64,000 nucleotides of DNA, taken from positions 1-64,000 of the forward strand of contig JBBSML010000003.1 in the NCBI GenBank assembly GCA_038233215.1, read 5' to 3'. Of the stretch, positions 32,801 to 41,774 are shown in pieces. The notes under the pieces are model-generated. The model was not told where the DNA came from. It did not search any database and worked only from the letters and a program-made list of their open reading frames with translations. The position numbers were made by a program, and so were the translations under genes. Numbering within the stretch: position 1 is the first letter of the stretch; each line of letters begins with the position of its first letter. The DNA comes from JACDBZ01 sp038233215. Lineage in GTDB: Bacteria > Chloroflexota > Limnocylindria > QHBO01.

Positions 32801-34065
32801 ACGACGGACTTCTCGCGGGGCGCCGAATCGTGGTCGGCTTGTCGGGCAGCATCGCCGCCTACAAGGCCGTGACCCTGGTGCGATTGCTCCAGGAGCATGG
32901 GGCCGTCGTGGACGTGGCGATGACCAGTGCGGCCACGCGCTTCGTCGGGCCGCTGACCTTCGGAAGCCTCACCCATCGGCCCGTGCTGGATGACGTCTTC
33001 GAGCTCGACAGCGATCAACAGATCGCCCATATCGAGCTCGCGGAGGGCGCCGATGCGATCGTCCTGGCCCCCGCGACGGCGAATCTGCTTGGCGAGCTCG
33101 CTGCCGGCCTGGTCGGTGACGCGGTGACCGCCATCGCCTGCGCCAGCCGCGCCCCTGTGATCGTGGCCCCGGCCATGGACGCGGGCATGTGGACCCATCC
33201 GGCGACGCAGCGCAACGTGGCCACCCTGCGCGAGTTCGGGTACCTGATCGTCGAGCCGGAGGTGGGCGAGCTGGCCTCTGGCCTGACCGGGATCGGCCGC
33301 CTGGCCGAGCCACCGGCCATCGTGGAGGCGGTGGAGCGCCTGTTTGCACGCGCGGGCGACCTCGAGGGCCTTCACGTCGTCGTCAGTGCCGGCGGTACGC
33401 GCGAGCCGCTCGATCCCGTGCGGTTCATCGGCAACCGATCATCAGGCAAGATGGGCGCCGCCCTGGCCGAGGCGGCCCGTGACCGCGGGGCGAGCGTGAC
33501 CCTCATCGCCGGTGCCATGAGCGTCACCGCTCCGCGCGGCGTCACGGTCGTCGATGCCTCCACCGCGCAGACGATGCGCGAGGCCGTACTGCGCGCGGCG
33601 CCGAATGCCGACATCCTGGTGATGGCCGCAGCGATCGCCGATTTCGCTCCGGCCCGCGCCAGCCAGCGCAAGATCAAGCGCTCCGGGGAGAATCTGCAGA
33701 TCGAGCTCGTCCCGAACCCTGACATCGTGGCCGAGGTGGGCGAGATGCCCGACGACATGCGCCCCTTCCTGGTCGGCTTCGCGGCAGAGTCGAATGACCT
33801 CGAGGCCAACGCCGCAGCCAAGCTGCGCGACAAGGGTCTCGACCTGATCGTCGGCAATGTCGTCGGCGGACCGTTCGACGCCATCGGCTCGGACGAGAAC
33901 AAGGTCACCGTCTTCGGCGCCGAGGGGGCGCTGACCGATTGGCCGATGCTGCCGAAGCGGCAGATCGCGGAGCGGCTCTGGGACCTGTTCAGCGACCGAT
34001 ATCGACACGCGCGCCCGGCGGCGGACACGCCAGCGTCCACCGGACCACGCCGTCGGCGCTCGTGA
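32797..34065 (+). CDS. coaBC: phosphopantothenoylcysteine decarboxylase / phosphopantothenate-cysteine ligase
   Basis: The 422-residue bifunctional protein has a CoaC flavoprotein half (GLSGSIAAYKAVTLVRLL, APATANLLGELAAGLVGD, APAMDAGMW with the PAMxxxMW motif). The CoaB half follows (SAGGTREPLDPVRFIGNRSS, RKIKRSGE, FLVGFAAES). Both active-site regions appear intact. It starts with GTG 32797 and its TGA overlaps the panC GTG. Confidence 0.95.
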   Translation: MNDGLLAGRRIVVGLSGSIAAYKAVTLVRLLQEHGAVVDVAMTSAATRFVGPLTFGSLTHRPVLDDVFELDSDQQIAHIELAEGADAIVLAPATANLLGELAAGLVGDAVTAIACASRAPVIVAPAMDAGMWTHPATQRNVATLREFGYLIVEPEVGELASGLTGIGRLAEPPAIVEAVERLFARAGDLEGLHVVVSAGGTREPLDPVRFIGNRSSGKMGAALAEAARDRGASVTLIAGAMSVTAPRGVTVVDASTAQTMREAVLRAAPNADILVMAAAIADFAPARASQRKIKRSGENLQIELVPNPDIVAEVGEMPDDMRPFLVGFAAESNDLEANAAAKLRDKGLDLIVGNVVGGPFDAIGSDENKVTVFGAEGALTDWPMLPKRQIAERLWDLFSDRYRHARPAADTPASTGPRRRRS

Positions 34066-34916
34066 TCGTCGTCCGTCGGGCGGACGAGCTGCGGGACGCG
34101 ATTCGCGAGCGACGCGTGGCCGGCGACAGCGTCGGCTTCGTGCCGACGATGGGCATGCTGCACGATGGCCAGCTCTCGCTCGTGCACCGCGCGCGTGCCG
34201 ACAACGGATGCGTCGTCGTCTCGAGCTTCGCCGATCCCGGCTCGTTCACCTCCCTCGACGAGGGATCGGGCGGCCTGCGTGACCATCCACGGGACCTCGC
34301 ACTGCTCGAGCATGCGAATGCCGACATCGCCTTCATTCCGGAGGTCGACACGCTCTACCCAACGGATGACACGACCCGCGTCACCGTCGAAGGCCTCACG
34401 CGTCAACTCGAGGGCGCCTCTCGCCCCGGCCATCTCGACGGGTTGACGACGGTGATGCTCAAGCTGGTCAACCTCGTCGGTCCCGCGCGACTTTACCTCG
34501 GCCAGCGGCACGCGCAGCAGGTCGTCATCGTGCGACGCATGCTGCGCGACCTGTTCCTGAACGTCGACCTCGTCATCTGTCCCACCATCCGAGCCGAGGA
34601 TGGGCTCGCCATGTCGAGCGCCAACGCCCAGCTCGGCATCGAGGAGCGCCACGCTGCGGCCTGCCTGTACCAGGCGCTCACCGCGGCCAGGGACGCGTAC
34701 GACGCCGGAGAACGGTCGGCAGAGGTGCTGCGCTGGCGCATGACCGAGGTGCTGGGGCGCGAGCCCAAGGCTCGGGTCGACTATGTCAGCGTGGCCGATG
34801 CCTCGACCCTGGCCGAGCTCCAGCGGGTCACCGGCCCGGCTCTGGCGCTGATCGCCGTCGGCATCCGTCGAACACGGCTCACCGACAACATGCCGCTCGC
34901 CTGGGATGTCGCATAG
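34062..34916 (+). CDS. panC: pantothenate synthetase homolog with altered active site
   Basis: The 284-residue product is clearly PanC-like (VGFVPTMGMLHDG, RPGHLDG, VKLVN-type LKLVNLVG, ADGLAMSS-type EDGLAMSS). However, key positions differ from the family: the second His of HxGH is Q37; the Asn and Gln of VNPxQF are D58 and S61; the Lys-Asp of GxKDxQQ is R149-H150; the Arg of MSSRN is A187. H34 and the last Gln remain. It is either inactive for beta-alanine ligation or has changed substrate. GTG 34062 overlaps the coaBC stop. Confidence 0.85.
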   Translation: MIVVRRADELRDAIRERRVAGDSVGFVPTMGMLHDGQLSLVHRARADNGCVVVSSFADPGSFTSLDEGSGGLRDHPRDLALLEHANADIAFIPEVDTLYPTDDTTRVTVEGLTRQLEGASRPGHLDGLTTVMLKLVNLVGPARLYLGQRHAQQVVIVRRMLRDLFLNVDLVICPTIRAEDGLAMSSANAQLGIEERHAAACLYQALTAARDAYDAGERSAEVLRWRMTEVLGREPKARVDYVSVADASTLAELQRVTGPALALIAVGIRRTRLTDNMPLAWDVA

Positions 34917-35024
34917 CGCTGTTTGACGCGCCCCAAAGGTACTGGTGGCGTCCCGTCACCCTCACCGTATGATGCGCCCGGCACCGCGACGCCGGCCCCA
35001 CGGCCGCGTCCGTCGCAGTGTCCC

Positions 35025-35057
35025 GGGAGGCCGGCGCGTGCCCACGTCCGGCCTCCC
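35025..35057. terminator. bidirectional terminator between panC and the BioD/DRTGG gene
   Basis: GGGAGGCCGG (35025-35034) pairs perfectly with CCGGCCTCCC (35048-35057). It lies between two convergent genes, with a pyrimidine-rich run on the plus-strand side. Confidence 0.65.
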
Positions 35058-35068
35058 TTCGCGTCTCG

Positions 35069-36163
35069 TTACAGCCGCGCCAGCAACCCGTCCACGTCGA
35101 TCGCGCCGCCCACGAGATCAATGATGGTCGCGATCTTTTCCGTGTCACTCGAATGCGTCTTGACCAGGATCTCATCGACCGCCTGAGCGGTCCGATAGGT
35201 GTCGGTTTCGACCAGGTACACGAACAGGTCAGCCTCGCGAAGGGCGTGCAGAAGGGCGTCGGATGGTCGGTAGCCACCGCTCAGGATGATGCCGCTCACC
35301 AGGGGCGACCCCGCGGCGGCTCGCCCATTGGCATCGAGGGCGGCTTGCAGCAGGTCCTCGCGGTCACCCGGCGTGATCAGCAGCGTTCGGTCGGAGAGAT
35401 GGCCAATCGCGTGCTGCGCCTGCATCGCGCCGATCGCGACATGTCCGATCGTCCGCCCCGGTCCGGCGCGACCGGCGAGCAGATCGCCATCGAGGTGCGT
35501 CACGATCAGCTCGAGTGATGGATTCGCCAGGAACTCTGAATACGGGATGCACCCGAGCAGCTCGATGCCATGCAGGTCCAGTCCCCTTCGCAGGAGGTCG
35601 GGCAGCTGCGGATGCGACTCGGTATCCACCTTGTTGACGACCGCGCCGAGCACTTCCACGCCGTGCGCCGCGAACAGCGCGTGGTTCAACACGATCTCAT
35701 CGATCGGCCGCCCGACGCCACCCTCGCTCACGATGATCACGGGCGCCTCGAGCATGGCCGCTGCACGCGCGTTGGAGAGACCGATGACCGCGCCGACCCC
35801 CGCGTGCCCGGTGCCTTCGATCACAACAAGGTCCTTCTCGCTCGCCACGCGGGCGTGGGCGGCACGAACCTGTGCCTCGAGATCGTCGGTGATGCGGCCC
35901 ATGATGAAATCGGTCGTGAATCCGCGTGGCAGCGTGACCGGTGACATGTCGTTGAGCGCGTCGGGCAGCTCGAACACTTCCTGCATGAGCACGGCGTCCT
36001 CGTCCGCCCGCGTGCCATCAACCACGAGATAGCGCTGACCGACCGGCTTCATGAAGCCCAGCCGGTACCCTCGCTCTCTGATGACGGCGATCAGACCCAG
36101 GCTGGTGGTTGTCTTGCCCCGGTTCTGGCCGGTCGCCGCCAGGAACACTCGCCTCGAACTCAC
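35069..36163 (-). CDS. BioD-like P-loop ATPase fused to a DRTGG domain
   Basis: The 364-residue protein opens with a dethiobiotin-synthetase-like P-loop (LAATGQNRGKTTTSLGL), then VIEGTGHAGVGAVIGLSNAR and IIVSEGGVGRPIDEIVLNHA. The second half (about 210-330) is a DRTGG domain with GDREDLLQAALDANG and GIILSGGYRPSDALLHAL. The same pair forms the N-terminus of some phosphotransacetylases, but no Pta catalytic domain follows. It may sense nucleotides or acyl phosphates. GTG 36163 is 6 nt after a TAGACT box. Confidence 0.82.
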   Translation of the reverse strand: MSSRRVFLAATGQNRGKTTTSLGLIAVIRERGYRLGFMKPVGQRYLVVDGTRADEDAVLMQEVFELPDALNDMSPVTLPRGFTTDFIMGRITDDLEAQVRAAHARVASEKDLVVIEGTGHAGVGAVIGLSNARAAAMLEAPVIIVSEGGVGRPIDEIVLNHALFAAHGVEVLGAVVNKVDTESHPQLPDLLRRGLDLHGIELLGCIPYSEFLANPSLELIVTHLDGDLLAGRAGPGRTIGHVAIGAMQAQHAIGHLSDRTLLITPGDREDLLQAALDANGRAAAGSPLVSGIILSGGYRPSDALLHALREADLFVYLVETDTYRTAQAVDEILVKTHSSDTEKIATIIDLVGGAIDVDGLLARL

Positions 36164-36169
36164 GTTCGG

Positions 36170-36175
36170 AGTCTA
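36170..36175 (-). promoter_or_regulatory. -10 box TAGACT of the leaderless BioD/DRTGG gene
   Basis: TAGACT on the minus strand ends 6 nt before GTG 36163. Confidence 0.5.
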
Positions 36176-36215
36176 CGGCCGAGCGACGGCGTTGAACGCC
36201 GTGCCCACACCCTGG

Positions 36216-36821
36216 CTATGAGCGGGATTTCGTCCTGCGCTCGACGAGGTCGACCCCCTCGCGCAGGCGGGTCACGAGGTCGGCATCGAGCATGTCGGGA
36301 TCGAGATGCTCGCCGAGTCGCTCGAGCATGTCGGCGGCCACGCTGAGGAGCACATCCGCATCGGCGATGAAGAACTGGGGCTCGTTGTTGTAGCGAACCA
36401 GGGTCAGGCGCCCCTGGAGCGTCAGTCCCGATTCGTTATGCACCAGCTGGGTTCCGAAGTTATGGCCCTGGATGCCATCCGGGTTGTTGAGAAAGTTGAG
36501 CGCGTTGTCGATGACCAGTCCGAAGCGAGCTCGCCAGCTGACCAGCCGCTCGTGGACATCGGGCGGCACGCCCATCTCGCCGAGCTCCTCGAAGACGCCG
36601 CTGTCGACGGTGAGCAGACCGACCAGCGTCGATCCGGCGCGTCCGCCGAGCATCACCTGCAGAGAGCGCTCGAGCGTGAAGACGTCGGCGTCGAAACGGG
36701 GGCTGGTCGTCACCTCGGCCAGCAGGTCCTCGACGTTGTCGAGCTGGCCCGCATCGGCGAGGGCGTTCGCGAGGGTATGGATCTCCTCGCGAAACAGGAA
36801 TCGCTCTTCGTGATCGAGCAT
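36216..36821 (-). CDS. hypothetical protein downstream of gdhA (201 aa)
   Basis: The product starts MLDHEERFLFREEIHTLANA. It has a helical first half (DNVEDLLAEVTTSPRFDADV) and a mixed second half (LTLVRYNNEPQFFIADADVL, DADLVTRLREGVDLVERR). No motif is recognised. It starts 4 nt after the gdhA stop and so is the second gene of that operon; it may regulate the dehydrogenase, which is only a guess. Confidence 0.7.
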   Translation of the reverse strand: MLDHEERFLFREEIHTLANALADAGQLDNVEDLLAEVTTSPRFDADVFTLERSLQVMLGGRAGSTLVGLLTVDSGVFEELGEMGVPPDVHERLVSWRARFGLVIDNALNFLNNPDGIQGHNFGTQLVHNESGLTLQGRLTLVRYNNEPQFFIADADVLLSVAADMLERLGEHLDPDMLDADLVTRLREGVDLVERRTKSRS

Positions 36822-36825
36822 GGGG

Positions 36826-38094
36826 CTACGGATAGAGGCCGCGGAGCAGCGTGGCCTCCGCCACCCGGGCCACGGCCACCATGTACGCCGCCGTCCGCAT
36901 ATCGACCGCGTGCCGCTCGCTCATGGCGTGCACGGCCTCGAAGGCTCGATCCATGATGCCCTTGAGACTGTCGTTGATGCGGTCCTCTGTCCAGAAGAAG
37001 CTCTGCATGTCCTGGACCCACTCGAAGTAGCTGACGGTCACACCGCCCGCATTGCAGAGGATGTCCGGGATGTTGAACACGCCTCGGTCGTGGAGGATCT
37101 CATCCGCCTCGGGGGTGGTGGGTCCGTTCGCCGCCTCCGCCACGATCTTGGCCTTGATGTTCGGCGCGTTGTGCTTCGTGATCTGGTTCTCGAGCGCCGC
37201 GGGCACCAGGACGTCGCAGTCGATCTCGAGAATCTCCTGGTTGGTGACCCGATCGGAGCCGGGGAAGCCCACCACGGTGCCGTGTTCCTGCTTCCAGGCG
37301 ATCACGCGCGCCGGATCGAGCCCGGCGCGGCTGTGGATACCGCCGGTCGAGTCGCTGACCGCCACGATCCGTGCGCCTTCGGCGGCGAGCAGGGTGGCGG
37401 CGATGCTGCCCGCGTTGCCAAAGCCCTGGATCGAGACGCGAGCGTCGATCAGCGGGAGATTCAGTGTTTTCGACGCCTGGAGGAGGGTGAACACGGCCCC
37501 ACGCGCCGTGGCCTCGTTTCGGCCGAGGGATCCGCCGACGCTGATCGGCTTGCCGGTCACGACGCCATGGACGGTGTAGCCGCGATGCATGGAATACGTG
37601 TCCATCATCCACGCCATGGTCTGCGCGTTGGTGTTGACGTCAGGTGCCGGGATGTCCCGATCCGGCCCGATCAGCGGGCTGATCTCGGTGGTGAAGCGAC
37701 GGGTCAGCCCCTCGACCTCGCGAATGGACAGCTTCTTGGGGTCGACCACGACCCCGCCCTTTGCGCCGCCGTACGGGATGTTCACGCAGGCGCACTTCCA
37801 ACTCATCCACATCGCCAGCGCCCGGACCTCGTCGAGGGTCACGTCCTGGTGATAGCGGACGCCGCCCTTGCCGGGACCGCGGCTGACGTTGTGCTGGACG
37901 CGGTGGCCGGTGAAGACCGATACGCTGCCGTCGTCCATGGTGACCGGGAAGTTGACGGTCAGCTCGCGCTGCGGGACGCGAAGCACGCGACGCATCCCTT
38001 CGTCGAGGTCGAGCCGATCGGCCGCATGATCGAACTGGGACTGGGCGATGCCCCAGATGTTCGGGGCCTCCGCCACCGGGTTCTGGCTGGCCAT
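36826..38094 (-). CDS. gdhA: glutamate dehydrogenase, catalytically complete
   Basis: The 422-residue protein keeps all family residues: K76 in GPGKGGVRY, K100 in MSWKCA, K112 in GGAKGG (catalytic Lys), the Asp in PAPDVNT and the Ser in NAGGVTVSYFEW. The Rossmann motif is GFGNAGS. It interconverts glutamate and 2-oxoglutarate. ATG 38094 is chosen; AGGAGG lies about 15 nt upstream, which is long, and TTG 38151 is possible. Compare the paralog at 61950-63221, which lacks these residues. Confidence 0.95.
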   Translation of the reverse strand: MASQNPVAEAPNIWGIAQSQFDHAADRLDLDEGMRRVLRVPQRELTVNFPVTMDDGSVSVFTGHRVQHNVSRGPGKGGVRYHQDVTLDEVRALAMWMSWKCACVNIPYGGAKGGVVVDPKKLSIREVEGLTRRFTTEISPLIGPDRDIPAPDVNTNAQTMAWMMDTYSMHRGYTVHGVVTGKPISVGGSLGRNEATARGAVFTLLQASKTLNLPLIDARVSIQGFGNAGSIAATLLAAEGARIVAVSDSTGGIHSRAGLDPARVIAWKQEHGTVVGFPGSDRVTNQEILEIDCDVLVPAALENQITKHNAPNIKAKIVAEAANGPTTPEADEILHDRGVFNIPDILCNAGGVTVSYFEWVQDMQSFFWTEDRINDSLKGIMDRAFEAVHAMSERHAVDMRTAAYMVAVARVAEATLLRGLYP

Positions 38095-38235
38095 CAGGTG
38101 CGCTGACTGCCTCCTGTTATGCGAATGCGAGGCCGGCGCCTCCGCGCTCAAGGGCGGCAGCAGGCCGGTTCGCGGTGACGGTTGCCGATTCTAGCGCACG
38201 CCCGCGACAGGCTCCGAGTCGGATCGCGGAGCAGG

Positions 38236-38241
38236 TAGCAT
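38236..38241 (+). promoter_or_regulatory. -10 box TAGCAT of the leaderless kinase-aminotransferase gene
   Basis: TAGCAT ends 7 nt before ATG 38249. Confidence 0.5.
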
Positions 38242-38248
38242 CGCGCCG

Positions 38249-40579
38249 ATGACCTCCGACGTCCTCGCCGCCGCACCGCCCACGCTGAAGTTGCCTGATG
38301 CCGAGGAGATCGCCCGCACGGCCTTCGGCATCGACGGCTCAGCCCGTACGCTCGTGAGCGAGCGGGACCAGAACTTCGCGATCCAGGTCGATGATGGGAC
38401 TGGCTGGGTGCTGAAGATCTCGAACGCGGCCGAGGATCCCGCGGTCATCGCGATGGAGGTGGCGGCGGTCGCGCGCATCGCGTCGGTCGACGCTGGGCTG
38501 CCCGTCCCGATGGCGCGGCTGACGCTCGAGGGTGACCCGTTCGCGCGCGTGGACGTTGGCAGCGCAACGCATCTCGTGCGACTGATCCCGCTCCTCCCCG
38601 GACGCAACGCCGCGCCGAACGAGCTCGACGCCGAGAGCGTCCGCGGCATCGGCGAGGTGGTGGCCCGGGTCGCGCATGCCTTGCGGGGGTTCTTTCATCC
38701 CGCCGCGGGGCGCGTGATCCTCTGGGACCAGCAGCACCTCCCGCGCCTCGCCGAGCACGCCTCGCTCATTGAGGATCGCGGCCGCCATGAGCTGCTGACG
38801 CGCGTGCTCGCGCGTTTTAACGAGCGAGTCGTTCCCGCCCTGCCGACGCTGCGCTCACAGGTGATCCACAACGACGTGACCCTGGACAACCTGCTCCTCG
38901 ACGAGCTCGGCGGCGTGACCGGCATCATCGACTTCGGAGACATGGCGCACACGGCCCTCGTGCTCGACATCCCGGCCACCCTCCAGTCCCTGCTCCGCGA
39001 TCGTGACGACCCGTTTGAGGTGGCAGCGACGTTCATCGCGGGCTACACCTCGGTCGCGTCGCTCGAAGGCCGGGAGGCGGAGCTGCTCGGCGACCTGCTG
39101 GCCGGACGGATGGCCCAGACGATCCTCATCTCGGCCTTCCGCACGCGGCAATACCCCGACAACGAGTACATCCGCGGCTGGTCGGAGCCCGCCTGGGCGC
39201 TCCTCGACCAGCTCGATGCGGCAGGCTTCGAAGAGTCGGGCCGACGGCTGGCCGCGGCGGCTGGCCGCCCGACCGGCGCGGTTCGAGCCGGACGAGTCGC
39301 CGATGACGAGCTCATCGCGCGCCGGCGCCGCGTGCTCGGCAGCGCACTGGAGCCGCTCTCGTACCAGCGGCCGCTCTACCTGGTGCGCGGCGAGGGCTCA
39401 TGGATGTACGACACTCAGGGCCGCGCGTTCCTCGACGCCTACAACAACGTGCCGGTGGTCGGCCACTCGCACCCGCGGGTCGTCGACGCGATAGCACGCC
39501 AGGCGGCGACCCTGAACACCAACACGCGCTACCTGCATGAGAACGTCGTGGAGCTCGCCGAACGCCTGACGGCGTCGATGCCCGACGAGCTCGACACCGT
39601 GATGTTCGTGAACTCCGGAAGCGAGGCCAACGACCTGGCCTGGCGCCTGGCGATGACCGTGACGGGCGGGGACGTCGGCATCGTCACCGACTGGGCCTAC
39701 CACGGCGTCACGGCGGCGATCGCCGACTTCTCGCCATCGGAGTGGCCGCGGGGGCAGCAACCAGCGTCAGTCGAGACCGTTGCCGCCCCGAACACCTATC
39801 GCGGCCCGTACGCCGCTGCGGCCGACCCGTCAGCCGTTGCCCGGACTGAAGTCTCCGCTGCGGTCGGGCGCATGGCAGAGCGGAGGCGATCGCCAGCGGC
39901 GCTCTATGTCGATGCCGCCTTCACCGCGGACGGCATCTTCGTCCCACCCGCTCCGGTCATGAAGGCGATCATCGCCGGTGCTCGCGAGGCAGGGGCGCTG
40001 TACATCGCCGACGAGGTCCAGTCCGGTCACGGCCGCACCGGCGATGGCCTGTGGGGCTTCACGGCCTGGGAGATCGTCCCGGACGTCGTGACGCTCGGGA
40101 AGCCGATGGGCAACGGGCACCCGATCGCCGCCGTCATCACCCGTTCGGAGATCATGGACCGCTTCGCGAGGCAGACCACCTTCTTCAGCACCTTCGGCGG
40201 CAACCCGGTTGCGTGCGCCGCGGCACTCGCTGTCCTGCACATCATCGAGCAAGGGGGGCTCGTCGCTAATGCCGCCGCCAGGGGGTCGTGGCTGCGAAGC
40301 GCCGTCGCCGAGCTGGCGAAACGCCATGAAGCCATCGGCGACATCCGCGGACGCGGGCTCATGCTCGGGGTCGAGCTGATCGATCCGGTGGGGCGCCAGC
40401 CGGCACCGGAGCTCGCCTCGCGGGTGAGAGAAGGGATGCGCGAGCGCGGCGTGCTCATCGGCACGTCCGGCCGTGCCGGCAACACGCTGAAGATCCGTCC
40501 GCCGCTCTGCCTGCAACCTGACGAGGCCGAGCTGCTCGTCACCACGCTGGACGCGGTGCTGCGCGAGGTCGGCGGCTAG
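38249..40579 (+). CDS. fusion of APH-type kinase and class III aminotransferase/phospholyase
   Basis: Of 776 residues, about 20-310 form an aminoglycoside-phosphotransferase-fold kinase (catalytic HNDVTLDNLLLDE, then IIDFGDMAHTALVLDIPATL). About 350-775 form a class III PLP enzyme (FVNSGSEANDLAWRLAM, IADEVQSGHGRTG, and the PLP Lys in VTLGKPMGNGHP). In animals, hydroxylysine kinase and the phospholyases for phosphohydroxylysine or phosphoethanolamine are separate proteins of these two folds. I infer that this enzyme phosphorylates an amino alcohol and then eliminates phosphate. A plain transaminase remains possible. Confidence 0.85.
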   Translation: MTSDVLAAAPPTLKLPDAEEIARTAFGIDGSARTLVSERDQNFAIQVDDGTGWVLKISNAAEDPAVIAMEVAAVARIASVDAGLPVPMARLTLEGDPFARVDVGSATHLVRLIPLLPGRNAAPNELDAESVRGIGEVVARVAHALRGFFHPAAGRVILWDQQHLPRLAEHASLIEDRGRHELLTRVLARFNERVVPALPTLRSQVIHNDVTLDNLLLDELGGVTGIIDFGDMAHTALVLDIPATLQSLLRDRDDPFEVAATFIAGYTSVASLEGREAELLGDLLAGRMAQTILISAFRTRQYPDNEYIRGWSEPAWALLDQLDAAGFEESGRRLAAAAGRPTGAVRAGRVADDELIARRRRVLGSALEPLSYQRPLYLVRGEGSWMYDTQGRAFLDAYNNVPVVGHSHPRVVDAIARQAATLNTNTRYLHENVVELAERLTASMPDELDTVMFVNSGSEANDLAWRLAMTVTGGDVGIVTDWAYHGVTAAIADFSPSEWPRGQQPASVETVAAPNTYRGPYAAAADPSAVARTEVSAAVGRMAERRRSPAALYVDAAFTADGIFVPPAPVMKAIIAGAREAGALYIADEVQSGHGRTGDGLWGFTAWEIVPDVVTLGKPMGNGHPIAAVITRSEIMDRFARQTTFFSTFGGNPVACAAALAVLHIIEQGGLVANAAARGSWLRSAVAELAKRHEAIGDIRGRGLMLGVELIDPVGRQPAPELASRVREGMRERGVLIGTSGRAGNTLKIRPPLCLQPDEAELLVTTLDAVLREVGG

Positions 40580-41751
40580 ACCGTCTCGATCGCCATCGCG
40601 ACCGCTCCCCCACCGCCCAGGCAGAGGGTCGCGAGTCCCTTCCCGCCGCCGCGCCGCCGCAGCTCATACAGCAGCGTCGTCAGGACCCGAGCGCCGGATG
40701 CGCCGATGGGATGGCCCAGCGCGATGGCCCCACCGTTGACATTCACGCGATCCCAGTCGAAGCCGAGCTCGTTGCCATCGGCCAGAACCTGGGCGGCAAA
40801 CGCCTCGTTGATCTCGATGAGGTCGAAATCGTCGATCGAACCGCCCACGCGCTCGATCAGGCGACGCACGCCGTGGATCGGCGCCTCGAACAGCCACTCG
40901 GGCGCCACGTCGGCCTGCGCGTACCCGAGGATACGCGCCATCGGCTGCGCCCCGTCCAGGGCGTCCTCGGCGACGATGACGAGCGCGGCCGCACCATCAG
41001 TGATGCCGGGCGCGTTGCCGGCGGTGACCGATCCACCCTCCGGCTGAAAGGCTGGCCTGAGCCTGGCGAGCGCCTCCGGCGACGAGTCGGCGCGCGGACC
41101 CTCGTCGGCGGTCACGACGGTGTCGCCCTTCTTGCCCGGTACCGTCACAGGCACGATCTCGTCGTCGAAGCGTCCGGCCTCCTGGGCGGCGACGGCTCGC
41201 TGATGCGAGCGCAATGCGAACGCATCCTGTGCCTCGCGCGTGACGTCGTGTTTTCCCGCCACGCGCTCGGCGTGCAGGCCCATGTGCACGTCGCAGGTGG
41301 AGCACCACAGCCCGTCATGCACCGTCGAGTCGACCAACGTGCCGTTGCCCAGCCGATAGCCGGTCCGCGCCTGCGGCAGCAGGTACGGAGCCATGTTCAT
41401 GCTCTCCATGCCGCCCGCGACGATGGCCTCTGCGTCACCGGCTCGGATCGCCGACGCGCCGATCATCACCGCCTTGAGGCCGGATCCGCACACCTTGTTG
41501 ATGGTTGTCGCGCTCACGCTCTCCGGCAGGCCGGCCTTCAGGGCGGCCTGGCGCGCGGGAGCCTGTCCGACACCCGCCTGGAGAACCTGTCCCATGATCG
41601 CCTCGTCGATCCGCTCGGGACCAAGTCCGGAGCGCTCGACGGCTGCTCGGATCGCAACGGCCCCGAGATCCGTGGCCGGGGTGGTCGACAGCCCGCCGCC
41701 GAACTTGCCGATCGGCGTCCGGGCCGCCGATAGGATGTACACGTCACGCAT
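40576..41751 (-). CDS. acetyl-CoA acetyltransferase (thiolase)
   Basis: The 391-residue thiolase has the nucleophile in NKVCGSGLKAV, the His in GHPIGASGARV and the second Cys in LATLCLGGGGAVAM. It makes or splits acetoacetyl-CoA, or performs the last beta-oxidation step. Its stop overlaps the stop of the convergent kinase-aminotransferase gene by 4 nt. It is the last gene of the acyl-CoA block, 23 nt after the synthetase stop. Confidence 0.94.
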   Translation of the reverse strand: MRDVYILSAARTPIGKFGGGLSTTPATDLGAVAIRAAVERSGLGPERIDEAIMGQVLQAGVGQAPARQAALKAGLPESVSATTINKVCGSGLKAVMIGASAIRAGDAEAIVAGGMESMNMAPYLLPQARTGYRLGNGTLVDSTVHDGLWCSTCDVHMGLHAERVAGKHDVTREAQDAFALRSHQRAVAAQEAGRFDDEIVPVTVPGKKGDTVVTADEGPRADSSPEALARLRPAFQPEGGSVTAGNAPGITDGAAALVIVAEDALDGAQPMARILGYAQADVAPEWLFEAPIHGVRRLIERVGGSIDDFDLIEINEAFAAQVLADGNELGFDWDRVNVNGGAIALGHPIGASGARVLTTLLYELRRRGGGKGLATLCLGGGGAVAMAIETV

Positions 41752-41774
41752 GGCGCCATGGTAGCGCGGAGCGC

